From contig CM073887.1 of assembly GCA_037176705.1 (NCBI GenBank), positions 45,632,001-45,696,000 on the forward strand: a stretch of DNA of 64,000 nucleotides, in the 5' to 3' direction. A program made the position numbers and the translations under genes. Every line of letters begins with the position of its first letter. Position 1 is the stretch's first letter. Below are positions 1-11,400 of the stretch, piece after piece. The notes below the pieces were generated by a model. The model was not told where the DNA came from and searched no databases. It saw only the letters and a program-made list of their open reading frames with translations. The DNA comes from Molossus alvarezi (lineage: Eukaryota; Chordata; Mammalia; Chiroptera; Molossidae).

Positions 1-297
1 ATTCCACAGATAAGTGAGATCATGTGGTATTTATCTTTTTCCGATTGGCTTATTCCACTAAGCATAATACTCTCCAGGTCCCCCAATGTCATCTCAAAGG
101 ATAAGAGATCTTTCTTACAGCTACACCGTACTCCATTGTGTATATGTACCACAGCTTTTTTATCCATTTGTCTACTGATGGGCACTTGGGCTGTTTCCAG
201 ATCTTAGCTATTGTGAACATAGGGGTACATATATTCTTTCTGATTGGTGTTTCAGGCTTCTTAGGGTATATTCCTAGAAGTGGGATCACTGTAGCCC
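1..297 (-). mobile_element. L1 LINE fragment, 3' part of ORF2 and 3' UTR start
   Basis: The reverse strand encodes the familiar L1 ORF2 C-terminal segment, including [19 protein letters not shown] and the WYIYTMEY motif. The same segment recurs at 23700-24050 and 36143-36600. Small deletions and frame breaks make it inactive. The window edge cuts the element on its 3' side. It lies in an intron of NUGGC, antisense to the gene. Confidence 0.85.
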
Positions 298-1053
298 TGT
301 CTTTAAATGACATTATGTAGTCCATGTGCCCATGACTGACTATATAGTCTATGTGTTTTAGTTAAAATTACCAAGAATGATAATGTGATTGATTACTGCC
401 CAGTGAATAGATTAGCTCTCTCTGGATTAAATATCCAGACCTATTGTAATCAGCTGTGGCTGATGGTGCTGGTTGAAATGAAAGTCCACCCGTTTAACCA
501 AAATCTTCAGTTCCCAACAGAGGAACTTCCAGATGTGTCTACAGTCAGAGTTAAGCATTAATTTAATCTGCACCTAGAGGCTGTATTTTTTAGAATTTAC
601 CTCTTTGTTCATTTGCTTTTCATTCATCAGACACATATGATAGGTAAAATCTACTAAGCACTGAAGATGCAAAGATTATAGATAATAATCATAATAGCAG
701 ACATTTACTGAGCACTTACCTTGTGCCAGGTACTATTCTCAGTGAAGTGAGTTGCCCATTATAACACTGGGGATTTTAACCTGGACAAGATGGCAGTGAA
801 TGAAAAGAGGCAGAGCATGACCTTTAATGTTAAGAAGCATGAGTGCACGCACGCACATGTGTGTGTATGTGTGTAATGTTTATAAACATGCAGCGAAAGT
901 GAGATCCTGCCTGCAGGAAGGACACATATCCAGTAGTTTCTGTGTTTACCACCACTTTTAACTACATACACCTTTGTATTGTTTGTATATTTTGTATGAA
1001 CATGTATTACCTTTACTCTAAAAGGTTGAAAGCAAAATAAGACAATATTGAAT
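298..1053. other. NUGGC intron, no gene
   Basis: This is intronic sequence with no exon-like segment. Around 670-760 a stretch reading like the antisense right half of an old MIR/L2-type repeat is visible (GAGCACTTACCTTGTGCCAG). A short alternating CA/TG tract lies at about 845-875. Confidence 0.5.
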
Positions 1054-1068
1054 GAGAAATAGAGCCTC

Positions 1069-1281
1069 GCCCAGCCAGTGTGGCTCAGTGGTTGAGCGTC
1101 GACCCATGCTCCAAGAGGTCACTGGTTCAATTCCCAGTCAGGGCACATGCCCAGGGTGTAGGCCAAATCCCCAGTGGGGGGCATGCAGGAGGTGACCAAT
1201 CGATGTTCTCTCTCGTCGATGTTTCTGTCTCTTCCTCTCCCCCTAATATCACTAAAGAAAAAAAAATTTTTTTTAAAGAGA
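1069..1281 (+). mobile_element. Ves-type SINE
   Basis: The tRNA-like head starts GCCCAGCCAGTGTGGCTCAG, with an A-box and a GGTTCAATTCCC B-box, followed by the CT-rich body and A-rich end. The copy is flanked by a 14-bp target-site duplication with one mismatch (1054-1067 and 1282-1295). This is the subtype without the TCCTC...GAGGA tail. Confidence 0.9.
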
Positions 1282-1434
1282 GAGAAGTAGAGCCTTCTCA
1301 CAAAGGGCCCAGAGTCCAGCAGGACAGAGGAAACGAGCAGATGACTAAATTTATGGCAGAAAGTGATGTAACAGAGGGACAGGTGCTGTGAGCACTCGGA
1401 AGTGGAAATTACCTCCAATAAGAACTCTTATTTC

Positions 1435-1688
1435 GCCCTGGCCAGTTTGGCTCAGCGGTTAGAGCGTCGGCCTGCGGTCTGGAGAGACCCGGGTTCGGTT
1501 CCCGCTAAGGGCACGTACTTCGGTTGCAGTTTGTCCCCGGCCCTGGTTGGTCGTGCGGTGGCAGCCACTCGATGTGTCCCTTCACGTCGATGTTTCTGTC
1601 TGTCTCTCCCTTCCTCTCCCTCCCTCCCACTCTATCTATACAAAAAATGGAAAAATATCCTCGGGTGAGGATTAAAAAAAAAAAAAAA
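1435..1688 (+). mobile_element. Ves SINE, full length
   Basis: This copy runs from GCCCTGGCCAGTTTGGCTCA to the TCCTCGGGTGAGGATT tail and a poly-A run. A perfect 15-bp target-site duplication, AAGAACTCTTATTTC, flanks it (1420-1434 and 1689-1703). The intact duplication and good promoter boxes suggest a fairly recent insertion. Confidence 0.95.
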
Positions 1689-1703
1689 AAGAACTCTTAT
1701 TTC

Positions 1704-4117
1704 TTTAACAAACACCCACAGAGCATCTACTCAATTGTACAGTAGATTCTGGATGGGTAGAGACAAAGCCCTTGTCCTTGGGAGTCTCCTAGTCCACTTT
1801 GGAGGCGGTGAGGATTCGGAGAGACTCCGAAGCTTCGCCTCCCTAGGCAGAGAGGGCAGCTGGAAACGGGCCCGCTGAGCACTGGCCAGAGAGCCAGTGG
1901 GCTGAGGGAGCTGGCTGTTGGGGGAAGGAAGGGTCTTCTTGGGTGGCTGGAGGGAGGGAAGGGGGTGTGGGGGTGTAGAGAGAGGCACAGAAGACAAGCC
2001 TGGAAATGTTGGGGATGAGCTTTAATGCCACGCTTCCTGGGGAAGCGCAAAGGCTAGGAGGGACTGAGGCGTCTTGAGAAAGAAGAAGCTCAGGAACAGG
2101 GAGTGGGAACACGGGACACAGGACAGAGCTAGAGGGGACTGGGAGGGAGGACCCCCATCACTGAGTCATGATTCGTGCAGCAGCTGCAGGCCTGTGGGCC
2201 AGGGCAGCTTTGTGACTGGTTTCCAGTCAAGATCAGGATGATAGGATCAGGATGACAGCTTACGGATAATCAGCTTCTGCCCTAATTTTACAGAGGAAGA
2301 AAGGAAGACTCTGAGAAGGGAAGTCATTTGCCCAAGACCACACAGCTACTGAGTGGCAGAATTTGAACCCGAGATCAGGCTCCTACCTTCCCAGCTGAGG
2401 CTTTATCGATCAGGATGTCCCCGAACTCGTCTTTAAGATGAAGGCAGTCCCTTTCTCCTGTCGGTCGGCTCAGGGCTGGCCATGAGAGCCCTTGTTTCTG
2501 CAGGGTCTCAGCTCGTGGAGTGGAATTGCCAGCCTTGGCTCGTTCCAGGCCAGGCCCAGGGAGCGACGGCCTAGGGGAGGCTGCCAACCTCTCTCACTGG
2601 ATGGAGCCATGGTTGCCGCCGGTTCAGATACACTGGGCAGCTTATCAAAGGCCACTCAGAATAGAGGAGCCAGCAGATCTGGCTCAGAACACCCGCTCTG
2701 AGGAGGTCAGGCTGAAGCGAAGGGATGGTTCCCAGCGTGCTCTGCTTGGCCCTGGCTCTCCTGCATTCTTGTGGTTTTTCGATCTCCTCTCACAAGAAGT
2801 TACTAAAGACTTCCTTCTTTCCAGGGAGAACAGAGCCAACACCCCTGCCCCATCTCTCCGGCTGCCAGTTTGGCCTTCCCTAAACTAAAACAATTATGAA
2901 TTCAGACCTCCCTGTTCTGCCACCTAGAAGTCCTGAGACTTTAGGCATGTCACCTGACCTCTGGGAGGCCCATTCTCAACTTGAGGAGAGAGGGAGATGG
3001 GGGGGCAGGGGTGCCATCCCACCTACTCCTAAGTCCAGTCACTCTTGTCTTATGGACAAGCTTTTTGGTGTTTTCTTCAACTTGAACTTTCCTGGCAGTT
3101 AGGGGCATTGTGGAGGGCATGAAATTTAATCACTGCCACCTTTATGATTGCCATCCTCTTCTCATGTTAATAAACATTTATTAAGCACCTGTAGTTTACC
3201 AGGACCATGGGGAATGCTGTTGACCTTTAATAAATAGACAGCCAGATATTTTTCCAGAAAAATGGGTTGATTCAGGAACATTAAAGAATTGCATTTCAAG
3301 GTATTCCGTCTAATGGTGAACAGTGCAGAAGTCCAGAGAAACGGGAGATGAATGCTCTTTTATGGACTTGGAAGGGGCTGTTGTTAGCAAAGAGTCCATG
3401 GGAGGAAACGGAAAGCTCAAAGTATAGTGACTTTCCATTAGCTGAGTTATGACAGCCTCCCATTGGCTGGGCTGTTACTGGGCAAAGAGGAATCTTTTCT
3501 TCCTCCTGCAAAGGTAGTAAAATGGTGTGACTTCCTATTAGAGATGCAGGATATGTCATTTCCTGTTGAGGTCAGTAGTGTGTGTTGAGTGACATGTGTG
3601 TAAGAATTCTCTCTTCTACCCTCTGGACTTTAAATGCATTTTTGTTATTTTGTTATTAATTTTCACAATACAAAGGTAAACAAAGGACTTTCCTTGAAGA
3701 GCTTGCAGCCTGATATCCTAGGATCTTCCACAACCTGCCTGAAGATCCTGAAGCTTCCCAAAGTTGATTATAATTTGGGGAGTGGGAGGGAGCAACTGTT
3801 TTATTTTTTTCTGTCTAGATGTGTGTTCATCCACACAGGATGGAGATTCAGACCTATGAGTGGGTGTCCTTATGCTGGTCCTTTGCCTCTCAGGGCCTAT
3901 TATCTTCTCTACAAAAGAGTAAAGTTTGTCTGACTCTAGAGATTGATGATTTTAAAACAATGATCCACGAAACCAAGAGATTCATGGACAGAGGGTGGGG
4001 GGTTCTAAGCAGGTTGGGGCTCCAAACCCTCCACCCCCAGTTGGAATCCTTCATAAGATTTTATTTGGAAAAGGCTCCACTGCTTTAAAAAACACCAAGT
4101 TTGAAACCCACTATTCT
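1704..4117. other. NUGGC intron, no gene
   Basis: No exon is recognisable. An antisense MIR lies at about 2230-2395 (see its entry). The GC-rich piece 1800-2700 carries several open frames without splice-site or codon support. The rest (2700-4117) looks like unique intron sequence. Confidence 0.5.
2230..2395 (-). repeat. MIR SINE, antisense
   Basis: The text TTGCCCAAGACCACACAGCT followed by GAGTGGCAGAATTTGAACCC is the reverse complement of the MIR core (GTGACCTTGGGCAAGTCAC type). It is an ancient, diverged copy. Confidence 0.75.
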
Positions 4118-4320
4118 AGATCAAGTTTTATCAGCCTCGACACTTTTGCCGTTTTGGGCTCAAAATTCTCTGTTGTGGGGACTGATCTGGGCATTGGCAG
4201 GATGTTTAGCAGCGTCCCTGGCCTCTAGCCTCCCCCACACCAGTCATAACAATTAAAAATGTCTCCAGACATCACCAAATGATCCTGAGAGTATAAAACC
4301 AGTACAGAACCACTGGTATA
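4118..4320 (-). mobile_element. hAT-Charlie MITE relic (MER5A-like)
   Basis: The antisense core of this old non-autonomous hAT family is seen: GTTTAGCAGCGTCCCTGGCC, AATGTCTCCAGACATC and the terminal ACAGAACCACTGGTAT, which is the degraded inverted repeat. It has no coding capacity. The family name rests on remembered consensus similarity, so the subfamily is provisional. Confidence 0.7.
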
Positions 4321-4959
4321 AAGCTAAATTGATTTCATTAGCAGGTCACAAACTTGTCACACCTTCATGTGCAAAGAACTGTTCTGAGGAACCACAAATA
4401 AACTTTGTTCTTGAGTTGGACCAGCTTTTCATTGATAGGGAGAGATAAGACAGGTGAAACAACACAGTAAGAGAAATGTCACAAGGCAACATGTGATTAC
4501 TTTTACATCAAAATTGCTTATTTCAGAAAGCAATATTTGTGCTGTCAATCAAAAGTTTTAATTTCATGTTTGTTGATGTTTGCAACTTGAATCGTATGGT
4601 TCCGGGCCCCTGCTGCCACATGATGGCAGTGTGCTGAATATGCAGCGACAGTCAAAAGTCAAAATGATGCCCTGTGATGATAGTTTTGGGGTACATTCAA
4701 GACCAGAACTCGTCCTGGAAAAATAATAATTTCCCCAAGAGGACAACTATGGCAAAGCAAGCCAGTGAAGAATCTGGTACTTGAGGTCCGACTTCTTGAA
4801 TTTGATTGATCACTAATGCTACAAATAACTAGGAAGCTTCCACCATGGCTGCACACTTGAGGTGGGGTGGATTCCAAGCTGAATGGTGCAGCCTCTTTCC
4901 ATCAGGCACCTCACAGTCTGGATGGGAGGGTGCAGAGAGCCAGCTCTGAACAACTCTGT

Positions 4960-5260
4960 CTGAGAAAGACTGTGGCAGAGAAGTCCAGATACTGTAGGAT
5001 ACAGAGGAGAGGTGGCCAACCCATCCTTAGGGAGCCCTTAGCAGAGTCTCAAAGGGCAAGTAGAGGTCAAGCAGATGTTGTGGCAAGTGCAAAGGCCCTG
5101 CGGGATGATTAGAGCAAGTTACATCTGAGAAACTGAAGGAAGCTCAGTGTGGCTGGAGCATAGAGAGTGTGGTGGGAGTTGTGAGAGGTGGGATAGAGAG
5201 AGAGAGAGAGAGAGACGGGGCAGAGCATGGAGGACATAAATGGTATATTAAGGAATCATG
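4960..5260. repeat. Old interspersed repeat and GA microsatellite
   Basis: The phrase GGCAAGTGCAAAGGCCCTG followed by AGTGTGGCTGGAGC belongs to an old mammalian dispersed repeat that I recognise but cannot assign to a class. A (GA)n run lies at 5195-5213. Other pieces that look like the same group occur near 12120-12460, 16500-16960, 20510-20710, 25060-25230 and 63640-63940. Confidence 0.4.
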
Positions 5261-5318
5261 ATCCCTACAACTGAGACACCATTTATGTTGCTAACCATAT
5301 TGTGGTCTTGCTCCACAG

Positions 5319-5494
5319 ACCATCGATAAATGCTCCGTGATCTGGGTGATCAGTGACATTGAAAGAGTTTCTGGAGGGAGAGCCCATGAAGACCTTCTGA
5401 ATGAGAGCATCCGAGCCTGCCAACGGGGTTTCTGCAAGGATGTTGCCCTGGTGGTCACCAAGACTGACAAGCTCCATTTGCAAGAATATCTAAG
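5319..5494 (+). CDS. NUGGC: NUGGC exon with GTPase G4 motif
   Basis: The acceptor CTCCACAG precedes TIDKCSVIWVISDIERVSGG, and the donor is AAG|GTACCA. It is the end of the GTPase domain. A hydrophobic strand VIWVISD follows where G3 would be, and the strand DVALVV leads to the G4 guanine-specificity motif TKTD with a following K. It starts in phase 0 and ends after two bases of an Arg codon. No upstream start exists here because this is an internal exon. Confidence 0.95.
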
Positions 5495-8400
5495 GTACCA
5501 CGTTGGGCTTGCAGGGGTGTGGGGCTTTCCTCCGTGGGTCCTGACTACAGAACAACTTCCGGATGCGGTAGGCACTGTGCGTGTCGGGACTGTTGGGGAG
5601 GAAAGAGAAGTCTTGGCGACTTCCTGGAACTGCAGGACCCTGAAGTGGACTGGCTCAGGAATCTGAACCATGTGGCCCCTCTTCCAGAGTAGCTGCAGAA
5701 CACCCAATGGGTTATTCTCTACATAGCTCCAGGGGTGCCGCTCACGTGGATGCAAGGCAAGCAGCTCCTCCTGGAGCTGTTCGGTGTGATGGTCCTGCCA
5801 GACATGGTAAATGGAGATGCTCCCACAGCTAGTAGGCACTTTCTAGAATATTCTCTGGCACAGTGCAGCCTTGAAGTGTCAGACTATGTTTTCCGATTTG
5901 TCTACTCCTGAGAGTTTGAACCTGTTTGGAACAAAGTTCTCGAAGTTTTAGAACTTGGCCAAAAGTAAAAGCATTCTTACAGAGTTATATTCTAACAACA
6001 TGAAAAAGGAAACAATGAAAGATAAACATTTTAGAGCTTAATAGATATTAATTTATGTTGATTTCCATGTAGATCTCTGCATCCCAGCCCCCAACAAGGA
6101 GGACTATTCCATCTTCCACACTGGGGTACTTTGAAAGTGAAAGGGGGTGTCACTAACCATTACAAAGGGTCAGCAGGTATAAGGCAGGTATAAACTGGGC
6201 TGTGCTGGGTACACAGCATATGGCCAAGGGATATCGCATTGTTGATGCTTCTCTGCTCTAACAAGAGCTTCTTTAACGGTCACTGCTTCCATCCACCCCA
6301 CCCCACCCACTGAAAGGTAAATCTGGGGTCTCCGGGAATTTACTAAGCAGAGAATGTTTCCTCAGGGAAGACATAGGTTAAGGCTTCTCCCCTTAGCTTC
6401 TTGTTCTCATGGTCTAGGTTGGAATTTCAGCTTTAATTTTTTAATTTAATTTCAGCTTTAAGACTCCATCCACTCCAACCCCTGACACAGAATAATATCT
6501 AAAGCTTTCCCTTTCCAATGCCAACTCTAAAACTAAACCTAAGGCAATCTAATTTGTTAAATGTTTATTGAACACAGTGGTGGGGACTGCCATATTGCTT
6601 TGTCACTAAGGTCACTGTCGTAAAAGAGGGTTAAAGTTCAGAGGAGCGGGACAAGCAAAGTGTTATGGGAACCCAGAGAGAGAGGGAGGAGGGAGAAGAA
6701 AGGAGGGAGAGAGAGAGAGAGGGAAGGAGAGAGAGAGAGAAAGGACTGTATTTTGTCTAGGTCAGGGGGTGAGGTCACAGAAAATGCCAGTGATGATAAA
6801 ACATTGAGAAATAAAGACACTTTTTTCCAATGGACACTGGAGGTAGGGCAGAAGAAAGAGCTTATGTAAAGGCTCAAAGTCATGACAGTATCTGCGGCTT
6901 TCAGGGAAGGTCAAAAGACCCCGTGACACACAATGAGTTAAGTAATTGTTGCAATTTTCTAATTTCATTTCAGGGAAAGAAAAGTGGGAAATGTAAGTAT
7001 GGACTAGTTATTTTTATCTCTAATCTTTAAAGCCCTACTAACATATCATTGATATCCCCCCCCCACAGCACATGTTTAATGTAAACATCTTGATGAGTTT
7101 GGACTGCATGGACTATTTATTTATTTATTTATTTATTTTTTAAAATATTTTATTCTTTATTGATTTCAGAGAGAGAGGAAGGAGGAGAGAGAGAGAGAAA
7201 CATCCATGAGCGAGAAGATCAATTGGCCGCCTCCTGCAAGCCCACAACCTGGGCATGTGCCTTGACCAGGAATCAAACCGGCGACCTCTTGGTGCATGGG
7301 TCGATGCTCAACCACTGAGCCACACTGGCCAGGCTGGACTAGTTATTTTTAAATAATACTTTTAATGTTTAATATTATATAATTAATCATTATAATTACA
7401 TATTACCTAATAATTAAAATTAATAATTTTATAAATAAAATAATTATTATATTATTATATAAAATTGATCATTTGAATACATGCACATTTGTCTGGGCCA
7501 AATGAAGACCTGTCAATAACATATGCATCTTACCCTTCATCACTCTTGATAATTGTGTACTCTTTGCCATGCTTTTATTTTCCTTCACAATCTAGCAAGC
7601 TATTCAAAGTCAGCGAGAGGCTGTTTTAGAAAGAAATGAAATGATAAAACTACAAAGAAATAGAATTCTCAAGGAAAAACTAAAGGTGAGTTAACAGACT
7701 TCTCTGTGTATTTGTCTGCTTTTTAACCACTCAGATTTTGAGAAACAAATGTCTGTTTGGTCTTGGGTAGTAGAAAAGACGAAAGTTTTGGAGTAGACAA
7801 TTTGGACTTAGTCCTATTGATTAATAACTTTTTGACCTTAGGCAAATTACTGTTCTTCTCTGAGCCTCCATTTTTGTTTTCATTTATAAAATGGGAAATA
7901 ACAATGTCTACCTCCTATGCTTGTTGGAAGAATTGAATAAGCAAATGGTCTGCTGAGCCCTGGTCGGGTTGGCTTAGTGTAACCACTAAGGGGGTAGTGT
8001 AACCACTAAGGGGGTTGTGTCGGCCTGCAGTCCAGAGAAACCCGGGTTCGGTTCCTGCTCAGGGCACGTACCTCGGTTGCAGTTGTGCGGGTGGCAACCA
8101 CTCGATGTGTCCCTTTCATGTCGATGTTTCTCTCTCTCTCTCCCCCTCCCACTCTATTGGAACAAAAAATTGAAAAATGTCCTCGGGTGAGGATAAAAAA
8201 AAAAAAAGGTCTGCTGAGAAATATGTGCAGGTAAAATTAAAGATCACTGTAGTTTGGGTGTGTGTTTGGCTGGAGTAATGTATAATGTGATGTGGAAATA
8301 CAGAAGGAGAATACGCAAATCACATCGGCAGGCAGGGCAGTGGTGTTGGGTAGAGGTTCAGGGAAACTCTCAGCCTCTTAAGCAGAATTCTTTTAAAAAA

Positions 8401-11400
8401 TATTTTTTCTTTATTAATTTTAGAGAGATAGGAAGGGGGAGGAGAGAGAGATAGAAACATCGATGAGAGAGACCATCAACTGGCCGCCTCTTGCACACCC
8501 CCCCCCCCGGGGGATAGATGCCACAACCTGGGCATGTGCCCTGATTGAGAATCGAACTGGTGACCTCCTGGTGCATTGGTCGATGCTCTTGAGCAGAATT
8601 TTAAAAAACCAGTATCTTTAGTAAGATGAAGAAGTAGGAGAAAGAGCATTTGAGATGAAGAAAGAACATGATTGAAAAAACCATGTTTTTTAAGCAAAGG
8701 GTACTTGCAGGGGTGTTGGGAGATAAAGTCTGAGCTGTATTTTTCAAGCTTGAGTAGTTGTTTCATGGGACACTTAGTGTTTTCTTAAATTATTTTTATT
8801 GTCTGTCACTGAAGTAAGTACAAACATAAAACTCCCTACTGTCATAGTCTTATACAACTATAAAACCAAGACCAATTTTCAGATAAACTGTAAACAAAAC
8901 AACTTATGTGGTATATTGGAGTTAGTATAATGTGATCGACGATACAGTTTTGCTGAAACTAAATCTTCAGTGCTGGGTTTAATAGTAAAAACATCTGGCT
9001 TTAGGTCCATTTTGATATTTAATTGCTTTCTGTATTTCAACTTCAATTACATCCATGCAGAAAATGTCTGAAGTACAATGTGGAATTGAAAATTTCAAAG
9101 CATTTGTTTCTAATTCAGAATAATCAGACCGCATACGTAAGCCAATGTCTTCTACTAAGCAATTCTTGAATGCTGGTTTTGATGAGACAATAACTCAGTA
9201 AAGCTGTTCTTATTCTCTTTAATCATTTTTGTGGCATTAACAATATGTATTTTATGAATACCTAATTATATTGTTTCTGGAAATAGAAACATAAAATGCT
9301 TCAATACACAATTCACAGCTCTATTTATTGCTCATCAGTGTGGCAAATTGGTGTGTATGCACGATAGGGTGTAGGCAACAATACATCAGCCTGTAGGGTG
9401 ACTATGGTTCTGACTATCACAGTACAGGTTCTCTTGAGATCTTCACACCTATACTTCTGATGGCTAGGTGATACCGTAATTCTCCAAACACTTTATTTCA
9501 GTTTGAATTATTGTGAAATCTTTACCTGTACTGCATGCTTTCATTTGGAGCAAATTTAATTTTAATTATAGAAAATATGAGGAAGAGGTAGACTGTAAAG
9601 TAACTATTCATATAGATGGCCATGCTTATTTTTTAATTATAAAAAATTAAAATTAAGAAAAAGTATTGTAAGAAAAATTACAGACCCCGGAGAGTACATT
9701 TATAGATCTCAGTTTGGAAATACAGTTGCTCTTTAACATGTGGGAGGGGGTACTGACCTCCTGTGAAGTCAAATAATAGGCATAAAACTATAGTCGACCC
9801 TTTGCATACACAGATTCCCAAAGTGAGGAGATGACCCTTGAAAAATGTGGGTTTGAATTGAGGTCAACTGAAAAAAAAAATCCACGTATAACTGGACTTG
9901 CACAGTTCAAATCTATGTTCTTGAAGTTTCAACTTTACTATACATTTTAGAAAGACTGTTCTCTCTGTAGTATGGAGAATGGAAGGTTGAGGGGAGGATT
10001 GAGTGAAGATTGGATGTAGACACCATTTGTGAGGGTTAGTTAAGAGTCTGAACTAGGCAGTCAATATAGGAATAGAGTAGAGAAGATACATTCAAGAGAT
10101 ATTAGGGAGGTCAGAGCCACAGGTCTGGATGACTATAAGAGACAGCTGGTTATTATATAGCATGTTACCTTTGCTTTAGTACACCTGTAAAAAAAAAACC
10201 CTATATTTCTCCTTTGTGTGTCTCTCCTTTACTCTCACACAACTACTACTCAAGTGTGTGGGGCTCCTGGAAGGCTACCTGCATGTCTAGTTCAACCTTG
10301 ACTACGTGGGCTTCCAACATTTCCAGAGATGTGGACTCTCCTCTCTGCCAGGGCCCTACTTACTCAGCTCTTTTATATCTTTGCATCAAAAGGATTGACA
10401 ATGCTCCACTGTTTTCTGCCACCCCAAAATAACCATGCATTCACACACTCTTTTTAAAAAATTTTTTTTTCTTTATTGATTTTAGAGAGAGAGGAAGGGA
10501 GAGGGAGAGAGAGGTAGAAACATTGATGAGAGAGAACATTGACTGGCCCCCTCCTGCATGCCCCCCACTGGGGATCTGGCCCACAACCTGGGCATGTGCC
10601 CTGACTGGGAATTGAACCGGTGACCTCTTGGTGCATGGGTCGATGCTCAACCACTGAGCCACACCAGCCAGGCATTCACACACTCTTTATGGTTTTTCTC
10701 TTTTAAGTGAGATGAGTGAAAGATTATGGAACAATATTTATGCATAATTGTAGTATGCCTTCTCTGTGATGTTTTACTAATCAGAAAAAATTATTCTCAC
10801 CTGATTCTTAATTTCTTGATGTTTAAAGCCATCATTTGCTTAAACATTACTTCATATTTAAATGTGTATGATTAATCACTAACCAACCAGCTCAGAAACT
10901 TGCACTTTTATAGAACCTCTTCCCAGTGTTGTATTGTGTTTGCTGATAAATGTTTAACAATCAACTTTCTATTAAAAAAACAGGCCTGATTTGTAGCACT
11001 TGCTGATTCCCATAGTGTAAATACTCCCACGGATGCCCATTTTTTTTTTTTTAATCCTCACCCGAGGACATTTTTCCATTTTTTGTTCAGATAGAATGGG
11101 AGGGAGAGAGAGAGAGAGAAACATCGACGTGAAAGGGACACATCAAGTGGCTGCCACCCCCACGACCAACCAGGGCCAGGGACAAACTGCAACCGAGGCA
11201 CATGCCATTAGCGGGAACCGAACTTGAGTCTCTCTGGACCACAGGCCGATGCTTTAACCACTGAGCCAAACTGGCCAGGGCCCACTGTTGCCCATTGTAA
11301 CCTGCCGGTGTGATGTCACTGAAGGCAGAGTTGGGAAGAGCTGCGTCCAGGTGCCTCCCAGAGCTGGTACAAGCTGCCTCTAGCACATCGCTGCCTTTTC

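Noticed and set aside
1..5318. Search for the upstream NUGGC exon with the G3 motif
   Set aside because: No segment encoding a DxPG-type motif with suitable splice sites was found; the exon must be left of the window.
5291..5839. 182-codon reverse open frame over the NUGGC exon
   Set aside because: It is antisense to a clearly conserved exon; its codons mirror the sense strand and no homology is recognisable.
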